Positions 16,223 through 24,270 of a DNA stretch of 64,000 nucleotides are shown one piece after another (position 1 is the stretch's first letter; each line of letters begins with the position of its first letter). The DNA comes from Carnobacterium_A antarcticum (GTDB lineage Bacteria; Bacillota; Bacilli; Lactobacillales; Carnobacteriaceae). The position numbers and the translations under genes are program-made. The stretch lies in assembly GCF_042658365.1 (NCBI RefSeq), contig NZ_JBHSQC010000015.1; one strand, given 5' to 3'. Under the pieces are notes generated by a model. That model did not search any database, was not told the origin of the DNA, and saw only the letters and a list, made by a program, of their open reading frames with translations.

Positions 16223-16592
16223 TTGGATTTAGCCGAATATGAAATGGTATTTAGTGATGGCCGGAACTATTGGGAATATGATGGAGATGCGAAATATATA
16301 GCGGAAACGATTATGGCAGCAGACGCTATTATTATCGGTACCTCGACCTTCCAAGCTTCCATTCCAGCAACGTTAAAAAACATTTTTGATCTGTTGCCGG
16401 TCAGTTTCTAAGCTATATGAAAGCTCACATCGTATCAACTTATGTTTTATAAAAGAAAAAGTTTTTTACAGAAAAGAAAACATCAATCCAGGTATACTCT
16501 TTCGTATTGAGCGTTTAGTAGAAGACACGATCATGCTGGTTGATGCTTATGCGGCTATTCAACAACAGAAAGACGCGGAGTATGGATTTTAA
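16223..16592 (+). pseudogene. NADPH-dependent FMN reductase remnant
   Basis: Pieces of a flavodoxin-fold NAD(P)H:FMN/azo reductase (normally ~175-185 residues). The first piece, from about 16223, carries ADAIIIGTSTFQASIPATLKN and IFDLLPVSF, the usual flavin-binding middle of the family. It lacks the N-terminal GSPR region. Sequence then jumps to the late family segment YMKAH, where the frame is broken again by a missing base in gttttataaaag near 16444, and continues as FYRKENINPG, RIERLVEDTIMLVDAYA to a stop at 16592. The N-terminus and roughly 30 central residues are missing, and at least two frame breaks are present, so no functional product is expected. Confidence 0.8.
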
Positions 16593-16688
16593 AAATTGAG
16601 CTAAACCTTAGTGGTTTGCTTTTGAAAAAAGTATTTCCTCAGGGGAATGCTTTTTTATTTTGTTTTTTTAGTATAGAAATCGTTTTCT

Positions 16689-16717
16689 TTGTCGAATTCG
16701 AACATCACTTGTATACT
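16689..16717 (+). promoter_or_regulatory. Promoter of the DUF2382 stress gene at 16757
   Basis: TTGTCG (16689-16694), a 17-base spacer and TATACT (16712-16717). Confidence 0.6.
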
Positions 16718-16756
16718 TAACTTGTGGTTTAAATGACTCATTAGGAGGAATATAAG

Positions 16757-17584
16757 ATGGGGAAATTTGTACAAGGAAGTTATTCAACTTTAGATGAAGC
16801 TGAGAGAGCGATTGATAAAGTCGTTGCTGAGGGCTATGCAAAAAAACTGATCACACTCGTGACCAACCATGAAACGGCTCGTTCCATTCCTGATTCATTA
16901 GGAGTAGGAATCAATACAGAGCATGCTAAGAAAGACAAAGAAGACGAGTCCTTTATGGAAAAAGTTAAAGATGCTTTTACGCCGGATGAAGATGAAGTGG
17001 ACACAACAGATATGGGTTATCAGGCAGATGAAGAGGTTTTAGGCACGTACAAAGAAGATATCGAAAATGGCAAGATCATCGTTTTAGTTGATGACTTTGA
17101 TGACGAAAAAGGTGCCGTTGATTTTGAAGGAGCTACGCCTAATGCTGCATCAGTTCCGCCGGTTTCCGATGATTTAGACCAAGGAAAAGAAAAGATCGAT
17201 TTGAAAGCAGAGCGCTTAGATGTTGATACGAAAGAAGTTCAGACTGGTGAAGTAACCGTTGATAAAACTGTGACCGAAGAGATGAAAACAATAGAAGTTC
17301 CAGTCAAACATGAAGAAATCACTGTCGAAAGACACCCAGTAACAGATGGGGAAACTGTTACTGGGTCATTGGACATGAAAGACGAAGAAATAACTATTCC
17401 TGTCAAAGAAGAACAAATTGAAGTAACAAAACGACCAGTGGTGACAGAAGAAGTAACGATCGGAAAAGATACAACAGAGGAAGTAAAACAGGTTTCTGAA
17501 CAGGTTCGGAAAGAAGATCTGGACATCCACACGTCTGGAGATGTTGAAGTAAACGACGAAGACGAAAGCAAAAAGAACCTATAA
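16757..17584 (+). CDS. GSP17M plus DUF2382 (YsnF/AvaK-type) general stress protein
   Basis: A 275-residue, highly acidic protein. Residues 1-105 form a GSP17M (YflT-like) domain beginning KFVQGSYSTLDEAERAIDKV; residues about 145-262 form DUF2382, with its recurrent VPVKHEEITVERHPV and IPVKEEQIEVTKRPVV beta-strand pattern and conserved KEDLDIH near the end. These proteins rise under stress in Firmicutes and cyanobacteria, and no biochemical activity is established. GGAGG lies eight bases before the ATG. The 327-residue paralogue at 28737 shares the same architecture and promoter type; the 196-residue protein at 27305 shares only the first domain. Confidence 0.88.
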   Translation: MGKFVQGSYSTLDEAERAIDKVVAEGYAKKLITLVTNHETARSIPDSLGVGINTEHAKKDKEDESFMEKVKDAFTPDEDEVDTTDMGYQADEEVLGTYKEDIENGKIIVLVDDFDDEKGAVDFEGATPNAASVPPVSDDLDQGKEKIDLKAERLDVDTKEVQTGEVTVDKTVTEEMKTIEVPVKHEEITVERHPVTDGETVTGSLDMKDEEITIPVKEEQIEVTKRPVVTEEVTIGKDTTEEVKQVSEQVRKEDLDIHTSGDVEVNDEDESKKNL

Positions 17585-17592
17585 TTTAAAAA

Positions 17593-17625
17593 GAAGGTCG
17601 AGGGGAAGCACTCCCGCGGCCTTTT
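17593..17625 (+). terminator. Intrinsic terminator of the stress gene
   Basis: AAGGTCG-AGGGG pairs with CTCCCGCGGCCTTTT (with a G-U pair), followed by T-rich sequence. Confidence 0.75.
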
Positions 17626-17729
17626 AGGTTGTTCTGGTAAAATGGTTTCAACACATTTTTTTTGATTACTATGTAAACACTCATGCAAAGTTGACTCTTT
17701 CATAAGATCTTCGATTTCGGGAGTACTGA

Positions 17730-17758
17730 TTGCCACGTGAGGACCTTTTTAGTATGAT
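17730..17758 (+). promoter_or_regulatory. Promoter of the PHP phosphatase gene
   Basis: TTGCCA (17730-17735), a 17-base spacer and TATGAT (17753-17758), 29 bases before the start codon. Confidence 0.75.
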
Positions 17759-17786
17759 GAAAGAGAAGATAGAAGGAGTGTTTACG

Positions 17787-18587
17787 ATGTATTTCACTGA
17801 TTACCATCACCATACAGACAATTCATTTGATTCAATAGCTCAAATGTCGGCTGTCTGCGAACAAGCAATAATAAAAGGAATAGATGAGATTTGTTTTACA
17901 GAACATTTTTCTGTCAATTCCCTGGCACCCACTTATGGGCACATGGATTTTGAACGTTATTTTTCGCAACTGAAAGAAAACAGACAAAGGTATGCTGACA
18001 AATTGGTCATCAAAGCAGGAATCGAATTGTGCGAACCTCATTTGATGCAGGACGAATACAAAAAAGCTTTGGCCAACTTGCCGTTAGATTTTGTGATGGG
18101 TTCCGTTCACAATGTGAAAGAAGAAAAATTGAGCCGGTATATGTTGAGTAAATCCCCACAAGAAATTTATCAAGGTTATTTTGATGAAGTGTATCAGTTG
18201 GTAACGCACTCAGATATTGACGTCTTAGCGCATTTGGATTTGATCAAACGCTATGCGACAGAAACTGCAGGAGCGTATGATTTCTCTGACTACCAAATGA
18301 TATTGGAAAAGATTTTGCTTAAAGCCATTGAAAGAGGAATTGGAATCGAAGTCAACACTTCTGGGTTAGCGAATAGTAAAATCAAAGAAACCCTTCCTTC
18401 AATGGAAGTATTGAAACTGTATCGTTCGTTAGGAGGCAAAATTTTGACTGTCGGCTCGGATTCTCATCGAGCGGAAACGGTTGGGTATGGAATAGAAATA
18501 GCATTGAGGATGGCGAAAGAAGCTGGATTCAACTCCATTTACACGTTTGAAAAGCGAGTGCCGACTGCTGTGGAAATTGATTTGTAG
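17787..18587 (+). CDS. PHP-domain histidinol-phosphatase-family phosphoesterase (HisJ/HisK-like)
   Basis: A 266-residue metal-dependent phosphoesterase of the PHP superfamily. Metal-site residues are visible: the HHHTDNSFDS motif at residues 7-16, FTEHF, GIELCEPH, GSVHN, LAHLDLIKRY and the closing TVGSDSH. This set matches the HisJ-type trinuclear site, and histidinol phosphate is the best-known substrate. No other histidine-biosynthesis gene is nearby, so it may act on another phosphoester. GAAGGAGTG lies six bases before the ATG at 17787; a longer frame from 17730 would run through the promoter and is rejected. Confidence 0.88.
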   Translation: MYFTDYHHHTDNSFDSIAQMSAVCEQAIIKGIDEICFTEHFSVNSLAPTYGHMDFERYFSQLKENRQRYADKLVIKAGIELCEPHLMQDEYKKALANLPLDFVMGSVHNVKEEKLSRYMLSKSPQEIYQGYFDEVYQLVTHSDIDVLAHLDLIKRYATETAGAYDFSDYQMILEKILLKAIERGIGIEVNTSGLANSKIKETLPSMEVLKLYRSLGGKILTVGSDSHRAETVGYGIEIALRMAKEAGFNSIYTFEKRVPTAVEIDL

Positions 18588-18614
18588 TACCTTTTGTAAA
18601 GATAAAATGACTCC

Positions 18615-18649
18615 AAAAAGAAGCCTTTTTAAGTTAAAGGCTTCTTTTT
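18615..18649 (+). terminator. Intrinsic terminator, bidirectional, overlapping the yaiI stop
   Basis: AAAAAGAAGCCTTT pairs with AAAGGCTTCTTTTT. The convergent YaiI gene ends within the loop, so the hairpin also encodes its last codons. Confidence 0.88.
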
Positions 18650-19089
18650 GTTTCGGCAATTGTATTTTTAAAAAGTTCTTGAAATTTTTTGCGATCATCG
18701 TTTGTGAACGGTTTAGGACCTTTTGTCCGTTTGCCGCTTTTTCTGACCATCGCACTTAAATAACGAGATTGTAAGAGTTGGTCGATCGTCTCGTTGGTGT
18801 ATCTGAACCCCATATGATGAAGGATGATACAGCCTTTCCCTAGGGCTAATGAAGCCAAACCATAATCTTGAGTGATGAGCAGATCACCTTTTTTTACAAG
18901 CCGCATGATGCGGTAGTCAGCTGCTTCAGCTCCGGTGTCCACGTAAACCGTTTCAACTCCAGCCGGTTGCTGGACAGTTGAAAAATGAGAAATACTGGTT
19001 ACCAGAACCACAGGAATTTGATCAGCTGTAGCTTCTGAAATAATAATGTCTTTTACCGGACAAGCATCTGCGTCCACATAAACTTTCAT
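18634..19089 (-). CDS. YaiI/YqxD family protein (UPF0178, DUF188)
   Basis: A 151-residue PIN-like-fold protein of the conserved YaiI/YqxD family. The N-terminal VYVDADACPVKD motif and the mid-region DTGAEAADYRIM and LVKKGDLLITQDYGLA (with its Asp residues) are the acidic positions expected of a PIN-type metal site, and the C-terminus is Lys/Arg-rich. A nuclease role is suggested by fold, but none is established. The ATG at 19089 is used because GGGGAAG lies just upstream; the frame extending to 19107 has no ribosome binding site. Confidence 0.9.
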   Translation of the reverse strand: MKVYVDADACPVKDIIISEATADQIPVVLVTSISHFSTVQQPAGVETVYVDTGAEAADYRIMRLVKKGDLLITQDYGLASLALGKGCIILHHMGFRYTNETIDQLLQSRYLSAMVRKSGKRTKGPKPFTNDDRKKFQELFKNTIAETKRSL

Positions 19090-19227
19090 ATCTTCCCCTG
19101 CTTTCATTGTTTCTTACTTCGTTTGATCAATTACCGCTCATTCTATTCTACAAGAAAACACAAGAAGTTTCTTGAGAAAATAGTCTTTGGTATTTTTTTG
19201 TTTACTGGATAAATTCGGCATATTAGT

Positions 19228-19255
19228 TTGGTCTCTGGAAACACTATTGTATGAT
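19228..19255 (+). promoter_or_regulatory. Promoter of the YjbQ gene
   Basis: TTGGTC (19228-19233), a 16-base spacer and TATGAT (19250-19255), about 30 bases before the ATG. Confidence 0.65.
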
Positions 19256-19285
19256 GGAGCTATACAAGAAAAGGAGATGGAACAA

Positions 19286-19693
19286 ATGGGAAAGACAATG
19301 CATACATTTACGATTTCTACTCATGAGAAACAATCGTTCACAACACTTGATCAGTACTTGCAAGAAGCTTTGGACAAAAGCGGTGTGGAAGAGGGCGTGA
19401 TGGTTGTTTATTGTCCTCATACGACTGCAGCCATTACCATTAATGAGAATGCAGATCCAGATGTAAAAAAAGATTTGAAAGTAGGATTGGATGATACTTT
19501 TCCGAATAAACCTGCGTACGTTCATGCCGAAGGAAATTCAGACGGGCATATGAAATCATCCGTAGTGGGGGCGAGCGAAACGTTGATCATCGCAGATGGA
19601 CAACTCATATTAGGCACTTGGCAAAGCGTTTATTTTGCGGAATTTGACGGGCCTAGGACACGCACGTTTATTGTGAAGATCTTGGCAGTTTAA
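19286..19693 (+). CDS. YjbQ family protein (secondary thiamine-phosphate synthase-like)
   Basis: A 135-residue protein of the YjbQ/UPF0047 family, typically a homotrimer. Family blocks seen: GVMVVYCPHTTAAITINENADPDVK is characteristic (given here as the string at residues 46-70, with His in CPHTTAA), then GNSDGHMKSSVVG, and the end WQSVYFAEFDGPRTR. E. coli YjbQ can replace thiamine-phosphate synthase weakly, but its physiological role is unsettled. AAGGAG lies nine bases before the ATG at 19286; the longer frame to 19187 crosses the promoter. Followed 51 bases later by the AI-2E-like gene, probably on the same transcript. Confidence 0.88.
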   Translation: MGKTMHTFTISTHEKQSFTTLDQYLQEALDKSGVEEGVMVVYCPHTTAAITINENADPDVKKDLKVGLDDTFPNKPAYVHAEGNSDGHMKSSVVGASETLIIADGQLILGTWQSVYFAEFDGPRTRTFIVKILAV

Positions 19694-19744
19694 ATTCTAA
19701 TCAATTGGCTTCCAGATTAAATGTTTTTAAAGAAGGGGTTGCCT

Positions 19745-20221
19745 ATGAATAATGTGATCGACTATTTAAAAGAAGTGCTTAAGGCTACAGGCAAAGGGTT
19801 GAAAGGGTATTTGAAAGCTGAATGTAAATTATCGGTACTGACGTTTGTTGTTTTGTGCAGTGGTTTTTTGCTGATTGGCATTGAGCACTGGGGAATCAAA
19901 GCGTTCGGGATAGCAATCGTCGATATCATCCCAGTATTGGGCAGCGGGATGATCATGGTGCCATGGGCGGTCATTCGCTTTATTATGGGAGATACGACCA
20001 TCGCTTGGCAACTTGGGTTGGTATATATTGTTGCGAGCATTATTCGACAAATAGCAGAACCGTTTGTGACCGGTAAAGAAATTGGCGTACGACCGCTCTA
20101 CACTTTAATCTCCACTGTGATTTGTGTCTTGCTTTTTGGCCCACTAGGCGCACTGGCAGGAGCTCTGGTAGCTGTGATCATTAAAGCGATCTTTGAAGTG
20201 AAGTTCATTCGGCGGCTTTAA
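19745..20221 (+). CDS. Half-size AI-2E/PerM-family membrane protein
   Basis: A 158-residue protein with four hydrophobic segments. IVDIIPVLGSGMIMVPWAVIRF matches the conserved core of AI-2E/PerM (YtvI/YdiK-type) transporters, in which D-x-IP-x-LG is nearly invariant, and the following helices resemble the C-terminal part of the family. Full-length members have ~340-380 residues, so this corresponds to the C-terminal half only, with its own start (AAGGGG six bases before ATG) and no visible frame break. It could be a natural short paralogue or a decayed gene that acquired a new start. The transported substrate is unknown. Confidence 0.72.
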   Translation: MNNVIDYLKEVLKATGKGLKGYLKAECKLSVLTFVVLCSGFLLIGIEHWGIKAFGIAIVDIIPVLGSGMIMVPWAVIRFIMGDTTIAWQLGLVYIVASIIRQIAEPFVTGKEIGVRPLYTLISTVICVLLFGPLGALAGALVAVIIKAIFEVKFIRRL

Positions 20222-20231
20222 TTGGAAAAAG

Positions 20232-20287
20232 AAAAAGACCGCTGTCGCCAAGGATACGTTCTTCTTGGCGACAGCAGTCTTTTTTTA
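20232..20287 (+). terminator. Intrinsic terminator, bidirectional
   Basis: A 19-bp stem (GCTGTCGCCAAG pairing with CTTGGCGACAGC at its core) with A and T runs on either side, between the AI-2E-like gene and the convergent L25 gene. Confidence 0.93.
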
Positions 20288-20314
20288 TTTGTATAATGGT
20301 AATAAAGGGAAAAA

Positions 20315-20920
20315 TTAAGCTTCTTTTTCTCCAATAACTTCAGGGTCGCTTGCCTCAGCTGGTTCAGCAGGCTCTTCCATTACAGTTGGCGGTGCTACAA
20401 TAGCCACTGTTTCGTCTTGTTCATTAAAGACAGTAATTTCTTTATCAACAGACAAGTCTGCTACTGTTAAAGAGTCTCCAATGGTTAAAGCACTAACATC
20501 AGCGGTAAATTCAGTTGGAATATTAGCCGGTGTTGTTTCAATTTCTAGTTCATTTAAGGTTTGTGAAACTAAACCTTCTTTGACGCCTTCAGCACCTGAT
20601 AAAATGATCGGAACTGTCACTGTCAGTTTTTGGTCTTTTGTAATAGCCTGAAGCTCTACATCCAAAATTTGATATTTTAAAGCAGCGCTTTGGAAATCTT
20701 TAATGATAACTTGTTTTGATTCTCCCTCTGCAGTTACGATATCAAAAATCCCGTTTTTACCTAATTCTTTTAAAACCTTGTCAAAATCTTTGCTGTCTAA
20801 CAAGACAGGAGTAGTTTCGGATCCTTTATTATAAACAACTGCCGGGATTTTATTTTCCCGTCTGTAACGATTAGCTGAAGAAGTCCCAACTTCAGTTCTC
20901 AATTCTGCATTTATTTTCAT
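20315..20920 (-). CDS. rplY: Ribosomal protein L25/general stress protein Ctc (long form)
   Basis: Binds 5S rRNA in the large subunit; the long TL5/Ctc form is stress-linked in Firmicutes. 201 residues: the N-terminal L25 domain (about 1-90) opens LRTEVGTSSANRYRRENKIPAVVYNKG, a family hallmark beginning here at residue 7, and the C-terminal beta domain (about 95-180) includes VSQTLNELEIE and ADVSALTIGDSL. The acidic Pro/Glu/Ala tail is typical of the long form. GAAGGAG lies upstream of the ATG. It stands alone between two convergent or divergent neighbours. Confidence 0.95.
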   Translation of the reverse strand: MKINAELRTEVGTSSANRYRRENKIPAVVYNKGSETTPVLLDSKDFDKVLKELGKNGIFDIVTAEGESKQVIIKDFQSAALKYQILDVELQAITKDQKLTVTVPIILSGAEGVKEGLVSQTLNELEIETTPANIPTEFTADVSALTIGDSLTVADLSVDKEITVFNEQDETVAIVAPPTVMEEPAEPAEASDPEVIGEKEA

Positions 20921-21093
20921 CCTTTATTCTCCTTCCGTTTAGCCCAATTTATTAAAAGTCTTCACCCGTTCTAAAAAAAGAACCGATGGAATGGTTAGGC
21001 TTAAACTCGTGTTCGCTATTCATTATACCAAATAAAGCACAAACTAGCTATTATAACGGTTTCAAATCTGGAAACAGCTGCGTAACAACGTTT

Positions 21094-22275
21094 TTAGCTC
21101 TTCTCAAGTACCATAGAAATTCCGATTCCGCCGCCTACACATAATGAAGCTAATCCTAAATGAGCTTGTTTTTTTTGCATTTCGTGGAGCAAACTGACTA
21201 AAATTCTGGCTCCGGAAGCGCCTATCGGATGGCCTAAAGCGATCGCTCCGCCATTCACGTTGACTTTGTCGCTATGAAGCTTTAAATCTCTAGATACGGC
21301 TACACTTTGAGCAGCAAAAGCTTCATTTAATTCAATTAAGTCAATATCATCCAAAGACAAGTTTGTTTTTTTTAAAACCGTTTCAATGGCCTGATAGGGA
21401 GCATATCCCATGATCGAAGGGTCAATGCCGATTTCAGCATATCCGCGTATGGTGGCTAAATAAGGCACACCTAATTGTTCAGCACGGGATTTTTTCATCA
21501 AGACAAGTGCTGCTGCTCCATCGTTTATACCCGAAGAATTTCCGGCAGTAACGGTTCCGTTTTCGGCAAAAGCAGGGTTAAGAGCAGTTAAACTTTCTAA
21601 ACTAGTATTCTTTCGAACAAATTCGTCTTCACTGAATAAAAGCGGTTTGCCTTTTGAATCTTTAACCGCAACTGGGACGATTTCTTCCGTGAATCGCCCA
21701 TTCTCCTGTGCAGCTGCAGCTTTCATTTGCGAGCGTAACGCGAATGCATCTTGTTCGGCTCTTGAAATGCCGTATTGTTCCGCTACTTTTTCAGCGGTCA
21801 GACCCATAGGCAGATGATTGAACGCATCCGATAAACCATCATGCATAGCGCTGTCGATCATCCGGTCATCGCCAGCTTTTTTTCCCCACCGATGATGATT
21901 TAAAAGATAAGGAGCTTGTGACATGTTTTCTGTTCCGCCTGCTACGATCACATCAGCGTCTCCTAATTGAATGGCTTGACTGGCAAGAATGACGGATTTT
22001 AACCCTGAACCGCAAACTTCATTAATGGTCATCGCTGGGGATGCATAAGGAACATCGGCATGGACAGCTATTTGACGTGCTGGGTTTTGTCCTAGTCCAG
22101 CTTGTAAGACATTTCCAAAAATAACCTGATTTACTACTTCTGGTGAAATAGCTGCCCGATCAATGGCTTGTTTCGCGACGAGAATACCTAATTCAACAGC
22201 GGTTGTGTTTTTTAAGCTTCCGCCAAATTTTCCAATTGGTGTTCTTGCGGCACTAACAATGACAACTTCTTCCAT
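21094..22275 (-). CDS. Acetyl-CoA C-acetyltransferase (thiolase II)
   Basis: Condenses two acetyl-CoA to acetoacetyl-CoA, the first step of the mevalonate route. 393 residues with the thiolase catalytic set: Cys88 (NEVCGSG), His349 (GHPIGASGAR) and Cys379 (CVGGGIG), plus GGTENMS at 113-119. The ATG at 22275 follows AAGGAG closely; a longer frame reaching 22440 has no ribosome binding site. It is divergent from mvaS across 355 bp, so the two genes of the pathway probably share control. In enterococci this activity is fused to HMG-CoA reductase (MvaE); here it is a free-standing thiolase and no reductase is in the window. Confidence 0.95.
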   Translation of the reverse strand: MEEVVIVSAARTPIGKFGGSLKNTTAVELGILVAKQAIDRAAISPEVVNQVIFGNVLQAGLGQNPARQIAVHADVPYASPAMTINEVCGSGLKSVILASQAIQLGDADVIVAGGTENMSQAPYLLNHHRWGKKAGDDRMIDSAMHDGLSDAFNHLPMGLTAEKVAEQYGISRAEQDAFALRSQMKAAAAQENGRFTEEIVPVAVKDSKGKPLLFSEDEFVRKNTSLESLTALNPAFAENGTVTAGNSSGINDGAAALVLMKKSRAEQLGVPYLATIRGYAEIGIDPSIMGYAPYQAIETVLKKTNLSLDDIDLIELNEAFAAQSVAVSRDLKLHSDKVNVNGGAIALGHPIGASGARILVSLLHEMQKKQAHLGLASLCVGGGIGISMVLEKS

Positions 22276-22478
22276 TTTCTTCTTCTCCTTAATGTTGCAA
22301 TATGCTTTCGTTTTTATGAAGGTACTCGCCATCCCAAAAGACGAAATGAGTGAGTGCTTCTTTCTGTCTATTGTACGATACTTGCGTCTGTTTAACACTT
22401 TAAGATTTGTTAAATTTTTTAGAATGAAAAAGACAGACATCCTCTGGTAGATTGTTAAAGTTATCTTTAGATTGTTTT

Positions 22479-22548
22479 CAACCAGTTGTTTTTTTGTGCT
22501 ATTTGAACTATTCTTTTAATAGCATCATAAGAGAAAGAAAACTGGTTG
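22479..22548. repeat. Nested inverted repeat between thiolase and mvaS genes
   Basis: CAACCAGTT (22479-22487) pairs with AACTGGTTG (22540-22548), and GCTATT (22498-22503) with AATAGC (22518-22523) inside. It may form a long stem-loop or act as a regulator site in the divergent control region (22276-22630), which otherwise holds no gene. Confidence 0.6.
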
Positions 22549-22630
22549 TTATAAAGTTAGCGCAAAACGCTTATTTTTGTACCTCATCAACTAACAGACA
22601 TGAATAACAAAGTAGTGGAGGAGAATTTTT

Positions 22631-23824
22631 TTGAAAATAGGGATTGATAAAATCGGGTTTTATACCCCTCATTTATATGTTGATATGAAAAAACTAGCGG
22701 TTGCTAGAGAAATAGAGCCTGAAAAGTTCACTATTGGCATTGGCCAAGAAAAAATGGCTCTAGCTCCACTCACACAAGACGCGGTTACATTGGCAGCAAA
22801 CGCAGCTTTAAATATATTAGATGAAAAAGATAAAGAGAAAATTGATTTGGTTATTTTTGGTACAGAGTCTGGTATTGATCATTCAAAAGCTGCAGCCATT
22901 TATGTGCATCATTTATTAGGGTTACGTTCCGAAGCTCGTGCGTTTGAAATCAAACAAGCTTGTTATGGAGCAACTGCTGGGATTCAAATGGCAAAAGGAC
23001 ATATAGCGTTAAATCCAGAAAGCAAAGTATTGGTTTTGGGATCAGACATTTCAAGATACGGTTTAAATACTTCAGGAGAAGCTACACAAGGAGCTGGAGC
23101 GGTTGCTTTAGTGATTAGCGCTGAACCTAGTATATTAGCATTTGAAGAACAAAGTGCGTATGTGACTGCTGATATCATGGACTTTTGGCGGCCTATCTAT
23201 TCAGAAGCAGCTTTTGTTGACGGCAAATTTTCAAACGAACAGTACATCCAATTTTTTGCAACAGCTTGGGCCCAGTATAAAGCTAAAACCAATCTAGCCT
23301 TAAAAGATTTTGAAGCGATTTGTTTCCATTTGCCTTATACGAAAATGGGACTAAAAGCCTTGAAACCTGTTTTGTTAGAGGAAGGTTCAGCTGCAGACCA
23401 AGAACGGCTGCTGGCCAATTATCAAGTAAGCACGGGTTACAACCGAGTAGTAGGAAATATCTATACCGGCTCATTGTACCTCAGCTTGCTATCTTTGCTT
23501 GAGCAGCAAGAGGACTTAGCCGATGGAGAGAGAATCGGTTTATTCAGCTATGGTTCCGGCGCAGTGGGTGAATTCTTTACTGGTATTTTACAACCTGGAT
23601 TCCGTTCGCATTTAAACGTGGTACAACATATGGACTTGCTTTCATCAAGAGCAGAAGTAAGTGTTGCGGAATACGAAGCTATTTTCCAACAAACACTGCC
23701 GATAGATGGAACAACGGTTGAATTGGATAATACTAATGACCCAGCAGAAATTTATTTAGCCGGCATGACGAATAATATGCGTCAATACATCAATAAACAA
23801 ACTGAAGATTCTATTTACTCTTAA
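22631..23824 (+). CDS. mvaS: Hydroxymethylglutaryl-CoA synthase
   Basis: Condenses acetyl-CoA with acetoacetyl-CoA to HMG-CoA in the mevalonate pathway. 397 residues, normal for bacterial MvaS. The catalytic Cys111 lies in EIKQACYGATAG, Glu79 in GTESGID is the general base, and the His of CFHLPYTKMG and the SYGSG motif (FSYGSGAVGEFF) complete the site. Start is TTG at 22631, preceded by GGAGGAGAA; no ATG is available at a suitable place. Divergent from the thiolase gene. The product feeds undecaprenyl phosphate and the prenyl synthase at 40125. Confidence 0.96.
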   Translation: MKIGIDKIGFYTPHLYVDMKKLAVAREIEPEKFTIGIGQEKMALAPLTQDAVTLAANAALNILDEKDKEKIDLVIFGTESGIDHSKAAAIYVHHLLGLRSEARAFEIKQACYGATAGIQMAKGHIALNPESKVLVLGSDISRYGLNTSGEATQGAGAVALVISAEPSILAFEEQSAYVTADIMDFWRPIYSEAAFVDGKFSNEQYIQFFATAWAQYKAKTNLALKDFEAICFHLPYTKMGLKALKPVLLEEGSAADQERLLANYQVSTGYNRVVGNIYTGSLYLSLLSLLEQQEDLADGERIGLFSYGSGAVGEFFTGILQPGFRSHLNVVQHMDLLSSRAEVSVAEYEAIFQQTLPIDGTTVELDNTNDPAEIYLAGMTNNMRQYINKQTEDSIYS

Positions 23825-24016
23825 ATTAAACCAGCATCCTTCGAATAAGAGGGGGTGCTATTTTAATTGTGGTACAATATTTGACGTTGGTGAGTGAAAA
23901 CTTGCTAACGTATTTTTTCACTTCAACAATTTTAGTCATTGATTTTCCCTCGATAGCACAGACATCGTGCAAACCGTATAAGTGAGATCTGAGTAAAGCA
24001 TATGTAGTATGTAAAT

Positions 24017-24172
24017 CTCATTTGAGTACTGCAAGGACATGAAAACTCTGTCGATAAGGTAGGCAAACTCCATTTGAGTACCGTAAGGATGTGAAATCTC
24101 TGTCGATAAGGTAGGCAAACCCTTTTTGAGTACCGTAAGGACATGAAAACTCTATCGATAAGGTAGGCAAAC
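24017..24172. repeat. Three tandem copies of a 52-bp unit
   Basis: Units at 24017-24068, 24069-24120 and 24121-24172. Each carries TTTGAGTAC, AAGG, TGAAA, CTCT and the invariant 20-mer TCGATAAGGTAGGCAAAC with only a few differences between copies (positions 1-4 and about six others). A decayed fourth unit (TCGATAG, GCAAACC, GAGTAAAG) lies just upstream around 23951-24000. Because 52 is not a multiple of three, and start codons or ribosome sites are lacking, the array is not coding. It is not a CRISPR: there are no unique spacers. Confidence 0.9.
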
Positions 24173-24205
24173 CAAGTTAAAGATGCTATGCTTTTCGGCT
24201 AAAGC

Positions 24206-24256
24206 AAAAAGGCTCTGCGCTTCTTACTGAATAAAGTAAGAAACGCAGGGCTTTTT
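24206..24256 (-). terminator. Intrinsic terminator, bidirectional
   Basis: AAAAAGGCTCTGCG and TTCTTACT pair with AGTAAGAA and CGCAGGGCTTTTT; T-runs occur on both strands. It serves the aldo/keto reductase gene on the minus strand. Confidence 0.85.
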
Positions 24257-24270
24257 AGGTGGATACTCGG

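Larger units (their letters stand above)
23825..24270. other. Gene-free interval between mvaS and the aldo/keto reductase
   Basis: 446 bases holding the 52-bp tandem array and the terminator at 24206-24256. Two short minus-strand open frames here simply read through the repeat units in shifted frames. GTTGGTGAGTGAAAA at 23885-23899 faintly resembles one end of the dispersed repeat family. Confidence 0.6.

Noticed and set aside
23885..23899. Fourth copy of the dispersed repeat
   Set aside because: Only about 12 bases agree, which is too little to separate from chance.
23936..24118. Minus-strand open frames across the 52-bp array
   Set aside because: They are the same repeat read in shifted frames; 52 is not divisible by three and there is no ribosome binding site.
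24017..24172. CRISPR array
   Set aside because: The whole 52-bp unit is conserved, so there are no spacers, and no cas genes are in the window.
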